Assembly (NCBI GenBank): GCA_963834705.1
Contig: CAWICV010000013.1
Location: 1-64,000 of the forward strand
DNA from: RYN-230 sp963834705
GTDB lineage: Bacteria > Actinomycetota > Actinomycetes > Streptosporangiales > Streptosporangiaceae
Direction: 5' to 3'
Length of the DNA stretch: 64,000 nucleotides
Below the pieces are notes generated by a model, which was given only the letters and a program-made list of their open reading frames with translations, searched no databases and was not told where the DNA came from. Numbering within the stretch: the first letter of the stretch is position 1; the number at the start of each line of letters is the position of its first letter. The translations under genes and the position numbers were made by a program. This document shows, in pieces, positions 60,652-64,000 of the stretch.

Positions 60652-61536
60652 GTGACTGTTCTGGTGGTGGGCTCGACCGGCACGGTCGGCCCGCATGTCG
60701 TCCGGGCTCTCGCGGCGCGCGGTGAGCCAGCCCGGGTACTGGCCCGGGACGCCACCCGCGCGAGCGCCATCCTGCCCGCAGGAACCGACATCCGGTGCGG
60801 CGACCCCGGCGACGACGATGACCTGCTGACCGCCGCAGACGGAACGCACGCGCTGTTCCTGCTGACCTCCCACGACCACGCCATGGCAGACCTGCAGCTG
60901 CGGATCATCCGGGCTCTGCGGCGCAGCGGCATCCGCATCGTCAAGCTTTCGGGGACCAGTTCGGCCATCAACCCGGACGGGCCGCACGCCTGCCGCCAGC
61001 ACTGGGAGATCGAGCAGATCCTGGCCGCCAGCGGCCAGCGGTACGTCATCTTGCGGCCCAACGCCTTCATGCAGACGCTGATCGACCAGATCATGCTGCC
61101 CGCGGTCAGGGCCACCGGCGCGATACCCAACGCCATCGGATCAGCAGGCATCAGCTTCATCGACGCTCGGGACGTCGGCGAGTGCGCCGCCGTCGCGCTG
61201 ACGGACCCGCTATGGGACAGCCAGACGCTGATACTCACCGGGCCGCGCCCGGTCACCTTCAGCCAGATCGCCGGGATGATCAGCGCCGGGACCCGCCGTC
61301 ACGTCGATGTCATGGAAATCACGCCCGCCGACGTCCGGAGCCAGCTCGAGCAGCGCGGGATGCCGCGCTGGGAGGCCGAGCACTTCGAGGAGATGTACCA
61401 GCTTTTCCGCGACGGCCAGTCGCAGTTCGTCACCGGCGATGTGCAGCGTCTCCTGGGACGACCGCCCCGCAGCGTAGAGGAGCATCTTGCCGCCGAGCCG
61501 GATCTGACGGCTCCGCCTGCGGCGAGCACACCTTAG
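60652..61536 (+). CDS. NmrA-like NAD(P)-binding protein
   Basis: 294 residues from GTG 60652. TVLVVGSTGTVGPHVVRALA (GxxGxxG), then VRALAARGEPARVLARDATR, then DLLTAADGTHALFLLTSHDH and VKLSGTSSAINPDGPHACRQ. An atypical SDR of the NmrA/TMR type, similar in role to the protein at 50614. It may reduce an intermediate or sense NADP(H). It follows the NTF2-like gene by 39 bases. Confidence 0.88.
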   Translation: MTVLVVGSTGTVGPHVVRALAARGEPARVLARDATRASAILPAGTDIRCGDPGDDDDLLTAADGTHALFLLTSHDHAMADLQLRIIRALRRSGIRIVKLSGTSSAINPDGPHACRQHWEIEQILAASGQRYVILRPNAFMQTLIDQIMLPAVRATGAIPNAIGSAGISFIDARDVGECAAVALTDPLWDSQTLILTGPRPVTFSQIAGMISAGTRRHVDVMEITPADVRSQLEQRGMPRWEAEHFEEMYQLFRDGQSQFVTGDVQRLLGRPPRSVEEHLAAEPDLTAPPAASTP

Positions 61537-61659
61537 CCGACCGCGGCGAAACCGGCCCCGAGCGCCCGCAGCGCACGCGAGTCCCATACGGCATGCGAGT
61601 AGACAGGTGAAAGGACAGGCGCGCAATGGCGATCCTCGAAGCGCACGACCTGGAGATCC

Positions 61660-62130
61660 ATGACCGGCACTAGCACGCGGGGCGGCTGCCTGATCTGCGA
61701 GATGGAGAACGCACCCGCAGGCGCAGTCATCTTCCGTGACGACCTGTGGGCAGCCGAGATCGCGCCCGGCTATGAGGTCCCAGGCTGGTTCTTCCTGCGG
61801 GTACGCCGGCACGCGGAGCTGCTGACCGGCCTCAGCGGCCCGGAACTGGCCGCCCTGGGCCCCCGGGCCAGGGACCTGGTTGCGGCGGTGACGCAGGCCA
61901 CTGGCGCGCCCGCGACCTACCTGCTGCATTTCGGTGAGAACTACCGGCACTTCCACGCACTGGTCGCCGCCCGGGGTGCGGACATCCCCGCCGAGCTGCG
62001 CGGCGGCAACATCCTGCGGCTGCTTCCCGGCCAGATCGACCCCGAGGGCGCGCGGGCCCTGGTGCCTGCCGTGCGGACGGCCTATGAGCACACCGCGAGT
62101 GTCGGCCGCGAGCAGGCCGCGCCGCGATGA
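61660..62130 (+). CDS. HIT-like domain protein
   Basis: 156 residues. RGGCLICEMENAPAGAVIFR with a Cys pair opens it, and the HIT-like core is VPGWFFLRVRRHAELLTGLS, followed by LLHFGENYRHFHALVAARGA. The classical HxHxH triad is reduced to RHFHAL, so nucleotide hydrolase activity is doubtful. Such proteins occur in several aromatic-degradation and secondary-metabolite operons. It overlaps the P450 remnant by 4 bases (ATGA). Confidence 0.75.
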   Translation: MTGTSTRGGCLICEMENAPAGAVIFRDDLWAAEIAPGYEVPGWFFLRVRRHAELLTGLSGPELAALGPRARDLVAAVTQATGAPATYLLHFGENYRHFHALVAARGADIPAELRGGNILRLLPGQIDPEGARALVPAVRTAYEHTASVGREQAAPR

Positions 62131-62450
62131 CCACCACAGCCACGGCCGGCGGCCTGGCCCGCGACACCGACCTGTTCGGCGACCAGTTCCCCGCTGACCC
62201 GCTCCCCACCCTGGCGCAGCTCCACGTGGCCGGGCGGGCCGTTTTCCTGGCTCAGTACGACCTGCGGGCTGTGGTCAGGCACCACCTGGTGCATGCGGTG
62301 CTGCGCGTTCATGAGCGGTTCTCCTCATCGGCTGGAGCCGGGCTGGCGAATCTGCTGGCTCGATCACTGCTCTCCGCTCCTCAGCAGCGCCTCAGCAACA
62401 GCCTCCGCGGCCTAGCCGCACTTGCCGTCCGCGCTGGCCCGATTCCATGA
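62127..62450 (+). pseudogene. Cytochrome P450, N-terminal remnant
   Basis: The first ~75 residues (TDLFGDQFPADPLPTLAQLH, then VAGRAVFLAQYDLRAVVRHH, then AVLRVHERFSSSAGAGLANL) match the start of actinomycete CYP enzymes. The rest is out of frame and ends after 107 residues, so the heme-Cys and I-helix are missing. The coding unit still has ATGA overlaps with both neighbours, which suggests that a large internal deletion removed the middle of an operon gene while the flanks stayed in place. Confidence 0.75.
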
Positions 62451-64000
62451 CCGTGACGCCTGGAGGCGCAAAGGTTGCGGAACTGCCTCGCTCGGTCCAG
62501 GTCGTGGTGGCGGGCGGGGGCCCGGTCGGACTGGCCGCTGCGGTCGAGCTCGGCCGCCGGGGGATCACCTGCCTGGTAGCCGAGCCACGCCCCGAAGTCA
62601 GCCATGCCCGGCCACGCTGCAAGACGGTCAGCGCCAGAACCATGGAGCACCTGCGCCGGTGGGGCATCGCCGGACGGTTCCGGGAACGAGCGCCGCTGCC
62701 GGTCTCCTGGTCGCAGGACATCGTCTTCTGCACCTCGCTGGCCGGTCACGAACTGTCGCGCTTCACCGGGGTGCTCGGCCTCGCGCTGGAAGGTGACCGC
62801 TTCCCCGAGCCCGGCCAGCAGGCCCCCCAGTACGTACTCGAGGAGCTGCTGCGCGAGGTCGTCAGCGGGCTGCCCACGTGCACCCTCGCCACCGGGATCC
62901 GCGTGTCCGCGGCCGGGCAGTCCCCGGCCGCCGTCCAGGTGGACATCACCGATGCTGCGGGCGAAAGGACAACCGTCGAGGCAGAGTACCTGCTCGGCTG
63001 CGACGGCCCGCGCAGCACCATCCGGGACCAGATCGGAGCCCGTTATGTTGGCGACTATGCCCTCCGGCCCAACTTCGGCATGGTGTTCCGCTCCAGTAAC
63101 CTCTGGCAGCGCGTCCGGCACGGTCCGGCCGTCCAGTACTGGACCGTCAACGACACCACACCCGCCGTCATGGGCCCGATCGACCTGAACGGCACCTGGT
63201 GGATCATCGCCTTCGGCGTCGAGGCGGACGAGGGCCGGCGGGCGGCGAGGACCATCATCGACGGCGCGGCCGGCGCGCCCGTCGATGCGAGGATCCTGTC
63301 TGACGACCCGTGGACCGCGCGGATGCAGCTGGCCAGCTGCTTGCGGTCCGGCCGGATATTTCTCGCCGGCGATGCCGCACACCTGAACCCGCCATTCGGC
63401 GGCCACGGGCTCAACACGGGCATCGGCGACGCAGTGGACCTGGGCTGGAAAGTGGCTGCGATGCTCGACGGCTGGGGTGGCACTGCGCTGCTCGACAGCT
63501 ACGAGCTTGAACGCAGGCCGGTCCAGGATCGCATCATCCGCGAGGCTCGCGAGAACATGCGGACGCTGTCCACCGACCTTGTAGCCCCGCACCTGGACGA
63601 TGACACCGCGGACGGCGAGCAGGCCCGCCGCCGGGCAGACGAGATCATCCAGGAAACCAAGACGGCCGAGTTTCACGCTCTCGACCTAGTCCTCGGCATC
63701 GGCTACGACAACTCACCGCTCATCGCAGGCGAGCTCGCGCCACGTCCAGGTGCACGCCCCGGCGTGCGGCTGCCGCACAGCTGGCTGGGCGAGAACCGCT
63801 CGCTGTATGACACGCTGGGCGCCGGCCTGACGCTGATCGTCCTCGACGCGGCCACTGGCGCCTGGGAGCCGATGCTGACCGCAGCCAGCGCCCGCCGTGT
63901 CCCGCTGGACATAGTCGACTTGCGCCAGCGGAAGCTGCAGGACCGATACGGGGCCGCCCTGATCCTCGTCCGGCCCGACCAGCACGTGGCCTGGCGCGGT
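62447..64000 (+). CDS. Class A flavin monooxygenase (aromatic hydroxylase type), cut by window end
   Basis: Frame open from ATG 62447 to the last base (518 codons). VQVVVAGGGPVGLAAAVELG (FAD GxGxxG), then LLGCDGPRSTIRDQIGARYV (DG motif) and FLAGDAAHLNPPFGGHGLNT, followed by GIGDAVDLGWK (GD motif, about residue 305). The C-terminal thioredoxin-like part begins near residue 435. These NAD(P)H enzymes of the PheA/TfdB/MhpA group hydroxylate phenols. The start overlaps the P450 remnant (ATGA). The stop is outside the window. Confidence 0.9.
   Translation, partial: MTVTPGGAKVAELPRSVQVVVAGGGPVGLAAAVELGRRGITCLVAEPRPEVSHARPRCKTVSARTMEHLRRWGIAGRFRERAPLPVSWSQDIVFCTSLAGHELSRFTGVLGLALEGDRFPEPGQQAPQYVLEELLREVVSGLPTCTLATGIRVSAAGQSPAAVQVDITDAAGERTTVEAEYLLGCDGPRSTIRDQIGARYVGDYALRPNFGMVFRSSNLWQRVRHGPAVQYWTVNDTTPAVMGPIDLNGTWWIIAFGVEADEGRRAARTIIDGAAGAPVDARILSDDPWTARMQLASCLRSGRIFLAGDAAHLNPPFGGHGLNTGIGDAVDLGWKVAAMLDGWGGTALLDSYELERRPVQDRIIREARENMRTLSTDLVAPHLDDDTADGEQARRRADEIIQETKTAEFHALDLVLGIGYDNSPLIAGELAPRPGARPGVRLPHSWLGENRSLYDTLGAGLTLIVLDAATGAWEPMLTAASARRVPLDIVDLRQRKLQDRYGAALILVRPDQHVAWRG

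Overview
The window is high-G+C DNA from an actinomycete. Supporting signs are GTG starts, ATGA/GTGA stop-start overlaps, mycothiol-type and DUF1707/DUF4190 families, an actinomycete integrative and conjugative element (AICE) and many catabolic regulators. I cannot name the genus. Order Streptosporangiales or a neighbour is a guess from gene content.

Left part (1-14.9 kb). An MMPL exporter is followed by a scar where an IS1182-like transposase fragment meets the tail of a mycothiol-dependent maleylpyruvate isomerase-like gene. Next come a LuxR regulator, a methyltransferase, a VOC protein and an ArsR-SRPBCC-SRPBCC operon with a doubled palindromic operator. A tightly coupled three-gene operon follows (trans-sulfuration PLP enzyme, two-domain NifU-like protein, ATP-grasp ligase), which I rate the best candidate for an undescribed pathway. 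A secreted BNR-repeat protein closes this part.

Mobile part (14.9-24.3 kb). A defective AICE is bounded by two identical 43-bp copies of a tRNA 3' end (tRNA-Ala(TGC)-like). It holds a tyrosine integrase, a frameshifted excisionase, a RepSA-like initiator split by an IS630-family insertion, small AICE proteins and the C-terminal half of an FtsK-like transfer protein. It also holds an A+T-richer pentapeptide-repeat gene split by an IS5-family insertion, a ribbon-helix-helix gene inside a repeat-bounded module, and a small PLDc_N membrane protein. Neither tRNA fragment is an intact gene, so this looks like one unit in a tandem pile-up of islands.

Middle part (24.3-39.3 kb). A decaying stretch carries a Uma2 remnant, an aldo/keto reductase, a frameshifted cupin, a truncated alcohol dehydrogenase and an ISL3 remnant. 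After it come an HNH protein, a two-gene unit (zinc-dependent phospholipase C-like protein plus a Cys/His-rich beta-sandwich protein), small enzymes, an HxlR/membrane-protein pair and a short protein with a 4-coumarate-CoA-ligase-like N-terminus followed by tandem repeats.

Right part (39.6-64 kb). This is a catabolic region: TetR, MFS transporter, NTF2-like protein, alcohol dehydrogenase, acyl-CoA ligase, flavin monooxygenase, aldehyde dehydrogenase and a second TetR. Then comes a cluster around a GntR regulator: NmrA/SDR proteins, two amidohydrolases, an alpha/beta hydrolase, a fumarylacetoacetate-hydrolase-family enzyme, an AceE-like thiamine-diphosphate enzyme, an NTF2-like protein, a HIT-like protein, a broken P450 and a class A flavin hydroxylase cut by the window end. 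An AT-rich motif (TGTTATCAnATAT) lies before four transcription units here and probably marks the GntR regulon. The likely job is breakdown of an aromatic or cyclic compound through oxygenation, C-C hydrolysis and keto-acid processing.
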